This document shows, piece after piece, positions 33,086 to 44,300 of a stretch of 64,000 nucleotides of DNA; the first letter of the stretch is position 1; each line of letters begins with the position of its first letter. The stretch spans positions 405,286-469,285 of the forward strand of contig WTXG01000015.1 of the NCBI GenBank assembly GCA_022496185.1, in the 5' to 3' direction. The translations under genes were made by a program, and so were the position numbers. This DNA is from Multifurca ochricompacta. Its lineage: Eukaryota > Basidiomycota > Agaricomycetes > Russulales > Russulaceae. A model generated the notes under the pieces. The model searched no databases. It was not told the DNA's origin and was given only the letters and a program-made list of their open reading frames with translations.

Positions 33086-36000
33086 TAGGCTCAAACCCAT
33101 CAGCCTGGGCACGAGCACTCCATGTTACATCTGTGTATACTAGTCATTTCAAGTCATTGAAAATACCAGTACATTTCGAAACTACACAGAAAACGGCCAA
33201 TCGAGACATCCTGGTAGATTCAGGAGCTACGGACAACTTCATTAGCCCACAGCTGGTAAAAACTATGGCCTTGGGGATGCTGGCACTCCCCCAGGAAAAG
33301 AACATCTGGAATATTGATGGAACCACCAATTGTGCAGGAAAAATCACTCATTACACCAATTTTAACATCCAAGTAGGGGAAGTGACGAAAATCATCTGTT
33401 TCCTTATTACAAACTTAGGGGATGAGGATCTCGTCCTTGGATATCCATGGCTCGCTGCATTTGAACCAAAGATTAACTGGGCAGATGCCACTATGGATAA
33501 AGACTCCTATCCAATTATCATTACCTCACTTGGGTATGACTACATCATCTGACACCCAGCAATCAGAAGGGCCAAAGAGGAAGAGGAAATGACAGTGGGG
33601 GATATGGGACAATGCTATGCCACCAAAGCATCAGAACTGGTGCAAAAGGCAGTGCAGGGACAAACGGAAAAGACATTTGAAGAGGTAGTGCCAGAAGCTT
33701 ATCACTGACACTGGAAGGTGTTTTCAGAGGAAGAGTCACAGCAATTCCCCCCCACATGCCCTTGGGATCATGCTATTGACTTTATACCAGATGCACCTGC
33801 AGCAATAGATTGCAAGATCTATCCTTTGTCCCAGCAGGAACAGGTTGCACTCACTACCTTCCTAGAAGAACAATTGGCAAAAGGATACATTCAACCATTG
33901 AAGTCACAATACGCCTCTCCCTTCTTCTTTATTAAGAAAAAGGATGGCAAACTTAGGCCAGTTCAAGACTATCAATGGATTAACACCTACACTGTGAAGA
34001 ATACCTATCCACTGCCTCTGATCTCTGAACTCATCAATACTATGAGAGATAAATCACTCTTTTCAGAGATGGACATATGCTGGGGTTATAACAATGTCAG
34101 GATACAAGAGGGAGATCAGGGCAAAGCAGCCTTTAAGACTAACCAAGGGCTGTTTGAACCCAATGTCATGTTCTTCGGCCTTACCAACTCACCCGCCACA
34201 TTCCAGTCCATGATGAATCATATTTTCCGCGACCTCATCCTCACTGGTGAAGTAGTAGTTTATATGGACAATATTCTGGTTGTGACTACAGATGATCTGG
34301 ACCATCATCAGGAACGAGTCCATCAAGTACTGGATATTTTACACAAACATGATCTATATCTTAAGCCAGCCAAATGTTCCTTTGAACAATGGAGTGTTGA
34401 ATATCTAGGAGTCATCCTAGAAGGAGGGTGGGTATGAATGGACCCAATAAAAGTACAAGGAATCCAAGAATGGCCCATCCCCACATGTGTAAAGGACGTA
34501 CAATCCTTCATAGGGTTCTGCAATTTCTATCGATGTTTTGTACGAGGATTCTCCAGCATTGCTCAACCTCTGAATGGATTATTGAAAAAGGATGTACCCT
34601 GGCATTGGGGAATGGACCAATAACGAGCCTTCGAACAGATCTGAGACATTGTGGGGTCTGAACCCGTCCTCCTGCAGCCAGACCTACAAAGGCCATTTGA
34701 ACTGGAAGTTGATGTGTCCCACTTTGCCAATGGAGCAGTACTGAATCAGAGGGACGACACAGGAGTCTTACACCCAGTAGCCTTCTACTCCAAAACCTTC
34801 TCCTCAGCCGAACAAAATTATGACATTTGGGATAGAGAACTATTAGCCATTGTAAAAGCCCTACACCATTGGCAACCTTACCTGGTGGGAACCCCTCACA
34901 AAACTATCATCCATACAGACCACTCCAATCTGTTGTATTGGAAGGAGCTGCATAAAATCAGTCGATGGGTAGCACAGGAAGTGCTAGAACTAGAAGAGTA
35001 CAACTTCACATTAAAGCACATTGCCAGAAGTCATAATGTGCGCATGGATGCTCTGTCATGACAATCCAACTTGAACAGCAGTGAGAAGGACAATGATGAT
35101 ACTGTGGTACTCCCCAATGCAGTATTTGTGAAGACAGCAGTTGACAGTCTTCATGAAATGGATCTGTGGGCCCAAGTGTCACAAAATATGAATCAGCAGT
35201 TATGCCAATCATGGGCAGACGCACACAATCTGAAAAAGATTGACAGCCTTTGGTGGAAAGATGGGGATCACCTTGTTGTCACCAGTGGCGACAACATTAA
35301 GAGGGGGGTGATCCATTTTCACCACGATCTCCCCTCTGCAGGACACCCGGGCATCACTAACACATATGCTCTGGCCAAACAAGATTATTGGTGGCCAAAC
35401 ATGAAGAAGGACGTGGAGAACTACATGAAAGGATGTGCAGAGTGTCAGGCCAACAAAGTAAATACACATCCACACCCACCGGCAATATCCCCAATCACTC
35501 TGATGACCTCGCTACCATTCCAAACCATTGCCATGGACTTCATTGTCAAACTGCCAACCTCCAGAGGCTTCAACTCCATCCTGACCATCACAGACCATGA
35601 CTGCTCCAAGGCAGCACTGTTCATACCCTGCAATGAGTCCATTACAGCTGAAGGAGTAGCCAAACTCTACCTGGACCATGTCTACAGACACTACGGCCTA
35701 CCTGAAAAAATCATCTCAGACTGGGATCCACACTTCACTTCAGCATTCACCTGAGCCCTCTGTAAAACTCTGGATATAACCCAGAACATTTCAACGGCCT
35801 ATCACCCACAGACTGATGGGCAATCAGAAAGGACAAATCAATGGCTGGAACAATACCTTTGGTTCTGGTGCAACGGATGACAAGACAACTGGGCTGACTG
35901 GCTGGCAACAGCAGAGTTTGCACACAATTCATGGCCCAACAGTACTACTAAAGTCTCCCCATTCTCACTTATCATGGGATGGACACCACGAACTACATGG

Positions 36001-37848
36001 GCTAACAAACCCACAAATGTCCCATCAGCTGCACAATGTATCGGCCAATGGGAAGAGATCAGGAAATCTGCCAATGAAAACCTGTTGAAGGCACAAAAGA
36101 CCCTGTCAGAAAAACCCTCAAGCTTCACACCTTATCAAGCCAATGATCTTGTATGGTTAGAAGAAAAGAACATTCACACATCACATCCAACAGCCAAGTT
36201 AGTGCCCCAACATCACGGACCATTTACAATAACAAAGAAGCTGTCAGATGTGTCATACGAACTCAGACTCCCACCCACATGGAAAATTCATCCAGTCTTC
36301 CATGCCAGACTTCTGATGCCTTACAAAGAAACATCCCTGCATGGGGAAAACTTCCCAAGACCCCCTCCTGAATTAGTCAATGGAGAAGTGGAATGGGAAG
36401 TGGAACAGATTCTAGACTCCCTACATAAAGGCTGAGGGTGCAAACTGCATTACCTAGTCAAGTGGAAGGGATTCCCAGACTCTGACAACTCCTGGGAACC
36501 GGCCGGGAATATCTTTGCCCTGGCCCTTATCTTGGAGTTTCACATCTGACACCCAGAAGCACCTAGAAACAGTTAAAAGGGAATGGCTCCCAGACCCTGA
36601 TTGAACCCCCAGTACATGCTCTCCCAGCAATGTTCTAACACCATACAATCTGTCATGTCTTTTGTCACTGCCAATGCTGCCATCAATGCTTTTACCTCCT
36701 CCATTGTAGTTGTCGAGAATTTCCCCACCGCTCACCCTTCTACATGTCCTTCCTCCCCCATTGATTATGAAGCCACAGAAGCATGGGTCAAGAACCAGTC
36801 TCCTAACCCCAACAACAACTTTGATCACTGTGAAGAGCCACACCCGAACAATCTATTGGGTATGGAGTTGGATGATGAAGTCCCCGAGTTCCCCTTCTTC
36901 ACAAACAACCCAAATTCATCAATGTATTTCCTGCTTGAGATCACCATGGCAGATGGGATGACCACCATAGCTAAGTACATCTTCTATACCAATGGAGGGA
37001 TGGATGTCACGGGATGTATGAAGAAGGATGGCCCCATCTATGGGGCACCAGTTTACTTGGAGGAACGATACACAGGCCACCTTCACCATACAATGAGCAA
37101 TGAGCAACTCAGACATCTAGCTGCCAAGGACTCCCAAGCCTTCACAATTGACGAAGTGATGAATGACATGCATCTCCCGCGTCTCAAAGCTGAGGTAATG
37201 AGACTGCAGAAGAACTTGACACTACACACCACACTTAACAAACAGTATTGGGAGTATGTGAAGCAGATGTCAAGGTTGACCAGTGGGATGTTCCAGGTGG
37301 AACAAGAATTGACAGAGATCAGGAAAAGATTGGAGAAAGGGGATGCATATCAAACCATTGCAGAAAGGTACGCTGACACCTATGCACAACCCCTCCCTCT
37401 GTGATCATTGGGAGCCGCCCTGACATTGCTGCCAAACCGATTTGAGATGCCATGCATGCACAAGAACCCTCACAGAGAAACATGTTGGCAGTGTGACAGT
37501 AAGTACCACATTAGCTGGAACTGTCCCCTCAACTGCAAGTGGTGCCGGCACTGTCGCAGCAATCTCCACTGGAGCTGATTCTGCATTTTCCACCAAGTAG
37601 GGGTAGCCCCAATGATCATCAACCCATCTGGATGGTGCAGCAAGTGTCTCTGTCATAATGCAGGACACCATGAGTTGGATTGCCCCATCCATGATCTGTG
37701 CCACCCATGTGGTCAGCGTGGCCCTTATGGGTTCCTCCAGACCCACTGATGCCCCCAGGAGTTGGAGGATGAGACCCTAGACAATCATAATGTAGCTGAT
37801 GATTACTTGGAGTTGGTACAGGATGATGGTGGTATGAGTTGTTTCTAG
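33073..37848 (+). pseudogene. pol: Element B Pol with long C-terminal knuckle extension
   Basis: Single frame over 4.8 kb: protease (ILVDSGATDNFIS), RT ([37 protein letters not shown] instead of YMDD), RNase H (ELLAIVKALHHWQPYL), integrase HHCC, then AMDFIVKLP and [13 protein letters not shown], and chromodomain (YLVKWKGFPDSDNSWEP). Without changing frame it continues about 430 codons to TAG 37846-37848. The extension has EFPFFTNNPNSSMYF, YIFYTNGGMDVTGCMKKDGP, a Leu/Lys/Glu-rich coiled coil (37190-37370) and four knuckles (CWQCDSKYHISWNC, CRHCRSNLHWSxFC, CSKCLCHNAGHHELDC, CHPCGQRGPYGF...). About a dozen TGA codons. Confidence 0.82.
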
Positions 37849-37879
37849 CTGGGTCTGCTAGAACCAGAAGAGGGGGTGA

Positions 37880-38114
37880 TGTTACAACCCTTACCAAGCA
37901 ACCCCATTTTCTTTACCCTCCCTAATGCAAACCCCACTCTTCCACCTATGCTGCACTTCATGATTACGTCTCCTTCCTGGGATCCATCATGTGCTCTGCT
38001 CCCCTCCCCATGATCCTATCTGTTTATGCTTACATACTTGACTCTTTATCTCCTTATCTCTATGACCAGACACTTACTTAATTCCCTATCAGAAGCCAGG
38101 CTTTACACCCTCTG
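37880..38114 (+). repeat. Element B 3' LTR, truncated at 235 bp
   Basis: Begins TGTTACAACCCTTACC after a purine tract (AGAGGGGG) and matches the 5' LTR until CTTTACACCCTCTG, where the B' LTR starts. Confidence 0.85.
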
Positions 38115-38705
38115 TGTAACGCCTGGTGCAGGCGTTCAGCACAATGTGTGATGAGTTGCGTAGCAAAACTACGAAGTCAAGTGTGCACTGTCTTTCAAGT
38201 ACACGGAGATCGGGTGAGAAGTCAATACCAAGGAGCTAATCCCTTAGTACCGGTGAGCGGAAGAGTGCCAGAAGCACTGAGACGATTCAGGAGTTGGGTC
38301 TTAGGATCACCCAGAAGGTAATGCACCAAGTTGATTAAGAAGTTGAGTCTAAGGTATACAGGCTATCTAGGCAGGCCTTATATACGTAATAGAGATTGGA
38401 GTCTGAATCGGAGTAACATACTTGATGTATCAACGAAGTTGTAATATATCTGAATGGGGAATGGGGTCAAGTGGGCCAGATGAGAATATATGTAGATGGA
38501 TCTGGTATAGTCGTGATTCTGGTGGGAAAATATGTAAGAGTTCTGATGTAAAGTATGAGTCACAGATAAGCAAGGAATCGAGTCATAGATAAGCAACAAA
38601 CAAGTACAACGCCAGTCATAACACAGTCAACAAGAGGGAAACATGACCAAACAACAAGTCACATGAGGAAATGGGAAACAAGATGACGCAGCAGGGTTTG
38701 TAACA
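38115..38705 (-). repeat. Element B' 3' LTR (591 bp)
   Basis: TGTAACGCCTGG ... GGGTTTGTAACA on the plus strand, adjacent to the purine-tract complement TTACCCCCTCTC at 38706-38717. Confidence 0.82.
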
Positions 38706-38736
38706 TTACCCCCTCTCTAAGTCCTAGCAGAGCCAG

Positions 38737-39560
38737 CTAGATTGGCATACCATCGTCATCCTGGACCAAGGAGAGGTAGTCATCAGCTACTGCATAATGG
38801 TCTGCATCGTAGTTCTCCTTTTCTTCGTCCTCGGGGCAAACGTGTGTTCGTAGAAAACTGTAGGGCCCTCTTCTCCCACAGCAAAAGCAGCCATCGTAAA
38901 CATGACAGTCGATCTCTTGGTGGCTGGCATTATGAGAGAGGCACTTGCCACACCATCCTGATGGGTTCTGGATGGTGGGGGCTTGCGTGAGTCGCCGAAA
39001 CAAGCATTGACGGCTCCAGTGTGAGGTGCTCTGGCAATGTTGGCATCATTTCTTGGCCATGGGACAGCACCAGCTGAGATGGTACTTGCTGCTGCAGCGC
39101 CAGCAAAGCTTACCATCGGGGTTTTCATGGAGATGGGGCATTTCGAAGCAGTGGGGGTTAAGTCGAGGCGTGAGGTCAAGGTGGCGACATGGGAGTGGCC
39201 AAGCAAAAATATTGGCATACCATTCAGATATAATCTGGTATGCCTCTCCTCGTTCTAATCTTGTCCTGATGCTCGCCAGGTGATGTTCTATGTTGAAAAC
39301 CCCTTGGTTAATCTTTACCATTTGTCACTCATAATCGCAACGCTGCATCTCCAAGTTGTCCCTGAGCGCCTGGAATTTGCGCAGCCGTGCAACTTCTGCG
39401 GTCAGCCGCGGCATACATAGGTCTCGAAGCACCTCGTTGATGGTGAAGGCGTGCGGGTCATGGGCCAACAAGTGCTGTAAGTGTTCTGGCCCCAAGACGT
39501 AATGCAGCTGGTCAACATGCTTCTCTTCTAAATAGACTGGGGCTCCATAGACTGGTCCTC
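38737..39560 (-). pseudogene. Element B' Pol extension, C-terminal part with knuckles
   Basis: Continues the reading broken at 61962. Contains a coiled-coil-like segment (HLASIRTRLERGEAYQIISE), then CWRCSSKYHLSWCC, CQHCQSTSHWSRQC, CGKCLSHNASHQEIDC and CFCCGRRGPYSFLRTHVC. It ends in DDDGMPI and a TAG at the same place as F. This is the best preserved copy of the knuckle array, with only two or three stops. Confidence 0.8.
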
Positions 39561-40266
39561 TGTCACAGCCAGGTCTCTGCTGTGTCAAGGGTTGTTCTGG
39601 TCAAGCCCCTTCAAGATATGGAGTATCTGCAAGGTCAAAACTGTCAAGGACAAGTCGGTTCCAGGATCAAGGTCAAGACTATCAAAGGCAAGTCAAGTCA
39701 GGGTGTCAAGGCGAACCACAGAGGGCCGTGGTCAGGGTTCAAGGCCCACACAAGGTAGGAGGGGCACGCGTGCAAGAGGCAAGTCAAAGCAGTGGCAATA
39801 AGCCCTGCTGGAGGTCTGGGTGAAGGCTTCCTAAGTTGCAGCTTAGGAAGTTCAAGGGGATTCTGGTGAAGAACAGTAGACCTGTATTAGATACAAGAGA
39901 ACAGACTTAAGGTCTGTCTCTCCAATATGTCCTGCTTAAATACATGTACTCTAGTGTCTTGTAAGTAAAGTAGAAGATTCAATATAGTAAAGTAAAAGTC
40001 CATGTGAATCTCCAGTGGAGATTGAGACAGGAAATGTAAGTGGTGTTGCACCCACTCCAAAAGTAAATGAGTGCCAGTCCAAGTCAGTCTAAGTCCGAAA
40101 ATCAGATCAGATAAGAAAAGATCATCAACTCCAGTCACATGACTTGGAGTGAGAAGTCCAAACATTGAGATGAAAGTTGAATGCACGCGAGTTGAAAAAC
40201 CATCACAAAAGTCATGTGCGCATCACAAGCACATCACAAACCATTACATTGACAAAAAGCATCACA
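39561..40266 (-). repeat. Element C 3' LTR
   Basis: 706 bp, TGTCACAGCCAGGTCTCTG ... AAAAAGCATCACA, paired with 61253-61961. Confidence 0.88.
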
Positions 40267-40719
40267 TCACCCCGTTGTACGGTTGAGCTTGCCCCTAAGC
40301 TCAGTTGATTAGAGTCACGCCAGTGATACACAGGGAAGGTGGAGATCTTTCGCGTTGTCAATGGCATCAAGAGTGTCCGATCTCATCTGATTGGAGTGTT
40401 GCGTGAAGTTCTGGTTGGTGTGTGTGATGTTAGATAAGATGTATGTCGCGTTTGAACATCGCGGCCAGTCCGGTCCGCCTGAGTTGGCAATGCACAAGTT
40501 CTTCTTGGTAGATTAGATCTGAGTTGTCTAGTAGCATAATGATTATGTGAGATCTCCGTCTAGGTTGTATGATCGCGAAGGTCACCTAAAGCTAAGCCTA
40601 TTAGGGATGTGCATCTTGATCCGTTTCAAGGAAGTGTTTGTTGGAGGCGGAAGCATTTAAGGAAAGTTGTTAGGGGAAATAGTGAAATTGGATCCTTAAT
40701 TGTCAGAAATTACCCCCCT
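40267..40719 (-). other. Element C region between chromodomain and 3' LTR
   Basis: A purine tract (CTTAGAGGGGGG read on minus, about 40714-40725) follows the Pol stop. Beyond it are about 450 bp with a remnant (LRRTGLAAMFKRDIHLI) resembling the C-terminal part of element D's downstream frame, so most of that gene is deleted here. Confidence 0.4.
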
Positions 40720-41030
40720 CTAAGACTGGTGCCGACCCTGGCGCCTAGATAGTGAATCGTAGTAGGTGCGGATGAGATCTGGGGCATGACAGTTGTTCAG
40801 ATCTACCCAAGAGTTGTCACTAGTAGGGTAGCCCTTCCAGCTAACCAGGAATTGTAATTTCTTGGCACGTCTGTAGAGGTGGTGAGAAAGTATAGACTCC
40901 ACTTCATATTCTTCTTCGTGATTGATGAGATCGGGAGGGGGCCTCGCGTAATTGGGGCCATGAGCGTCAGTTTCCAGGTAAGGCGATAAGAGATCAATGT
41001 GGAACATGTTGTGAATCTTCATGTGGTCCA
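40720..41030 (-). pseudogene. Element C integrase tail and chromodomain
   Basis: IHNMFHIDLLSPYLETDAHG, then YEVESILSHHLYRRAKKLQF and SWKGYPTSDNSWVD. Continues the integrase interrupted at 56317 by element D. Ends at a TAG just before the internal purine tract. Confidence 0.75.
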
Positions 41031-41693
41031 TGTCACAGCCAGGTACTTGCTGCGTCAGGTCGCATTTTCAAGACTCAAAAGCCCTCAAGATGCAGGGCGC
41101 GTCCAAGATTCAAGGTCCAATACAGAAGACCTATTCCAGGTTCAAGTTTCAAGTGCCCATGATGTTGTAGGAGAGGCGCGTGCAGGAAACGAGGTCGAGA
41201 GTAGTGGCAATCAGCCCTACTAGAGCTACTGGGGGAGAAGGCTCCTCAAGCTGCAACTTGGGGAGTTCAAGCAAGTTTCTGTGAAGTCGAAGATACCTGT
41301 ATTAGATACAAGAGAACAGACTTAAGGTCTGTCTCTACAATCTAAGTAGTTTAAATACAGCTTTGAGAAGGCACATCAAAGAGGGCACATCAGAAGATCT
41401 AAGCTAAATAGAAGGTTCTAATAAGTATCCCTGGTAGTCATGGACTCCAGGGGTTATGCCCTGGAGTGAGATAGAATAGGATGAGAACTAAAGGAGGGGT
41501 TGCGCCCTCAGCAAGGAAAATAAAATGAAGGAACAGGGAATAGAGATCAGAGCGCATGCGACATACTCGTCACACCTGTGTCACAAGTTGTTACAAATGG
41601 TCACACAAATCGAAAACGTGCGCTCACACACGACAGAGAAGGAACATTACATTATGTCATGAATGATGTCACAAATCTGCACAAACCATCACA
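41031..41693 (-). repeat. Element D 3' LTR
   Basis: 663 bp, TGTCACAGCCAGGTACTTG ... CAAACCATCACA. Differs from the 5' LTR mostly at CpG-derived sites. Confidence 0.88.
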
Positions 41694-41785
41694 TCACCCC
41701 TTCTGTAGCATCCAGCTTGGCCTCAAGCTGAGTTGTCCTGCGTAAGATCGAGGATGCGAGGGAGAACGTGCAGGCCGTGGCTTCA

Positions 41786-42829
41786 TCAAGGGCATCTGGA
41801 ACTGCCGATACCACCCGCTTGGAGTACTAGTCGAAGATCTGGGTCAGGTGCATATTGGATTGCTTCCTCTGGGCTCATAGGGTGGTCCCAAGCATAAGTG
41901 TAGGTGAGATAGGGAAAGAGGTGATGGTACATGTTGCCGTGGGACAGCACATGAACCGCGTTTCGAATGTCGTGGTTGACCTGTTCCGCCTGTCGCCGCC
42001 AATGCGCCAGTTCTCCATGGATCATGTCGAGTCGTCGTGTGGCATACCGGTAACGTGAGACTTCTGCCCAGGCCCCAGGATTGCAAAGGTTGTCCAGTGC
42101 AAAATTGACCAGGGGAGCAAAGCCTTGGTCAGCTTCAAAGAGGCATCATTGTAGGGTGTTGAGGACTGGGTTAGTGCCACGCCTGTATCGAGGATAGTGA
42201 CGAGTATGTAATGGAAAATAGAAAATGGGTTCATGTGCTCCCATGGTGCAAGCAATTCGGGGGTCGGCACGTCGATACTGATAAGCGATGTAACAGGCTT
42301 CATGCATACATCCAAGATGATCAGAAATTTGTTGATTGAAAAAGAAGGGAGAGCTCCGGCGATTAAGTTCGAATGGGGCTCCAGGGTGGTCTGCCGTGGT
42401 TCTGTCAAAGTCTATAGCCTCATCCTGCGGTAGTCGGTCTAGCTCTAGGATCTCTGGTTCGTCGTCGTCTAAGTGTTCACCTTCCTCAGCATGAACTTCG
42501 GCCACCAGATTCTCTTGGGCCTCCTGAAGCATGGTCAGTGTGCGCTCATGAGTATTGAGATTGAGATCTTGATTGTGGGTGGTTAGTGTAACAGCAGGGG
42601 CTATGTTCTGAACAGGGTCATCCTCCATGGTAAATGAGAAATGCGTGATGGGTGTGGATGAGGTCAGAGTTGGGGGAAGTGTTGGCATGTTATGTGGGTA
42701 TTTGAGAGCTCCCAAATTAGCAGCATCATTGATGGCATCTATGGTTGGTTTAATAAGTGACATATCTGCAAGAAAAAGAGGGCTTTGGTTAGGGGTCTTC
42801 ATGCTCATTCTGGGGGTCATCTTGGTCAA
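41786..42829 (-). pseudogene. Element D separate downstream frame (ORF3)
   Basis: 348 codons in one frame with a single TGA (at 42146), located after Pol, its stop and an internal purine tract. Starts MTKMTPRMSMKTPNQSP. A disordered Thr/Pro-rich part precedes an acidic stretch (LDDDEPEILELDRLPQDE), then FYFPLHTRHYPRYRRG and a helical C-terminal part (RYATRRLDMIHGELAHWRRQ). No signal peptide, membrane segment or Cys array. Position recalls the knuckle extension in the B family, but the sequence is different. Confidence 0.55.
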
Positions 42830-42945
42830 CTTTCTTGTCTGAAAGAGACAAGTTGTTCACCTAATGCGGGCCAGGATGGGAATTAGTGGGAAAGGTAGCA
42901 GGCTATGGTTCAGATCAGCAAAATTCAGGCAAAAATTTCCCCCTC

Positions 42946-43350
42946 TTAAGGTTGGTGCTGACCCTGGCACCTTGCTAGTGAGGTGTAATAGGACTTGAGA
43001 AGGTCCGGCACGTTGCAGTCAGCCTCATCAACCCACATGTTGTCACTGGCTGGGTAGCCTTTCCAGCTGACCAGGTATTGAAGCTTTCTTGATTGGCCAT
43101 AAGTCCGGTGATTGAGGATCACATCGATTTCATATTCCTCTTCCTGATTAATAATTTCAGGAGGGGGTCTCATGTAATTTGGACCATGAGCATCAGTTTC
43201 TTGGTAAGGTGATAAGAGATTGATGTGAAATACATCATGAATCCTCATGTGGGCTGGCAGAGCTAATCGATAAGCCACAGGGGAAATGGAGGCCAAGATT
43301 GTGAATGGGCCGTATCGATGAGGGGCTAATTTCGATGAGGGGAAATGCAT
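42946..43350 (-). pseudogene. Element D integrase tail and chromodomain
   Basis: HRYGPFTILASISPVAYRLA (GPF-type tail), MRIHDVFHINLLSPYQETDA, then a chromodomain with YEIDVILNHRTYGQSRKLQY and SWKGYPASDNMWVDE. Stop TAA is followed by AGAGGGGG. Confidence 0.78.
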
Positions 43351-44300
43351 CTTGAGGTTTTTCCCTCTAGCCAGACCTTCGAGCCTACGTCAAATTGCAC
43401 ACAGGTCAGTTGATTCATTGATGTCTGGAATGCTGTTTTGCTCTGGATCTTGCATCCCTGAGGTTCTGTAGTCGTTCGTTCACTTGTGGCACATCTGTAT
43501 CGAAGATCTGCCTTTCCAGTCGAATTGCATGCCATGGAGTAGCATGTGCGGGGAGAGTTTTGTTTTGTCATGCAGCCATGAGTTGTGTACATACTCGGCC
43601 AACGGTAGATACTCCGCCATCTATACTGATCGTCGCTTATCCAGAGTCGTAGGTATTGTTCCAGCCAAAGATTCATATGTTCGCTGGAGCCATCGTTTGT
43701 GGGTGGAATGCAGTAGATAAGTTTTGTTGGATCTTGAGAGTCTTTGCAAGCGCGCGTGAGAAGTGCGACGTGAAACGCAGATCGCGATCTGAGATTATCG
43801 TCGTGGGATGCCAAAGAATGGAAAGAGGTGGTGATAGTAGAGGGTAGCTATACCCTCTCCAGTAATTGCTTTGGTGCAGGGTATAAACCGAGCGGCTTTG
43901 GAGCATCCTTGATCTACAATCGTGAGTACTGCATCATATTTCCCTGTTGACGGGAGATCCGTAATTAGATCCATAGCTATATATTGAAATGGGCCGGATG
44001 TCGCCAGTACGTCAAGTGGGAAGGTTGGCGCCTTCTTCGTAAGCTTTGGCTTATTTTCCTGACATTTGGCACATCCCTTGATGTAATCGCATACGAATTC
44101 TTTGAGATTGCTGCCTTCGTACTCGTGTTGTACTCCACGTGTGGTTTTATCGATACCTGGGTGTCCTGCCAGGATATGATCATGGTATTGTTGAAGGATC
44201 TTGCATCGTTCAGGAAGAGTCTGAGGGAACAGACGTTTCACTGGTTGCGATGTCCTGACAAATAATTCTGCTGGTAAAACAGTGACCTCATCGTTGTCTT
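43326..44300 (-). pseudogene. Element D integrase (frameshifted)
   Basis: HHCC part with GHPGIDKTTR and CAKCQENK, AMDLITDLPSTGKYD, TIISDRDLRFTSHFSRALAK, then the HPQT/NDGSSE region. Two frame changes near 43810 and 43690 each correspond to one missing base. Confidence 0.75.

Larger units (their letters stand above)
31002..38114 (+). mobile_element. Ty3/gypsy element B, inserted in F's LTR
   Basis: 5' LTR 31002-31566, gag, pol with C-terminal extension, PPT and a 3' LTR from 37880. The 3' LTR is cut after 235 bp by element B'. Gag stays in one frame (31586-33085) and Pol in another (33073-37848), with a single frame change at their junction. About fifteen in-frame stops, nearly all TGA, mark it as dead by C-to-T decay. 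Confidence 0.9.

Noticed and set aside
41786..42829. Envelope-like gene downstream of Pol in element D
   Set aside because: No signal peptide, no transmembrane stretch, no cysteine pattern; acidic and helical instead.
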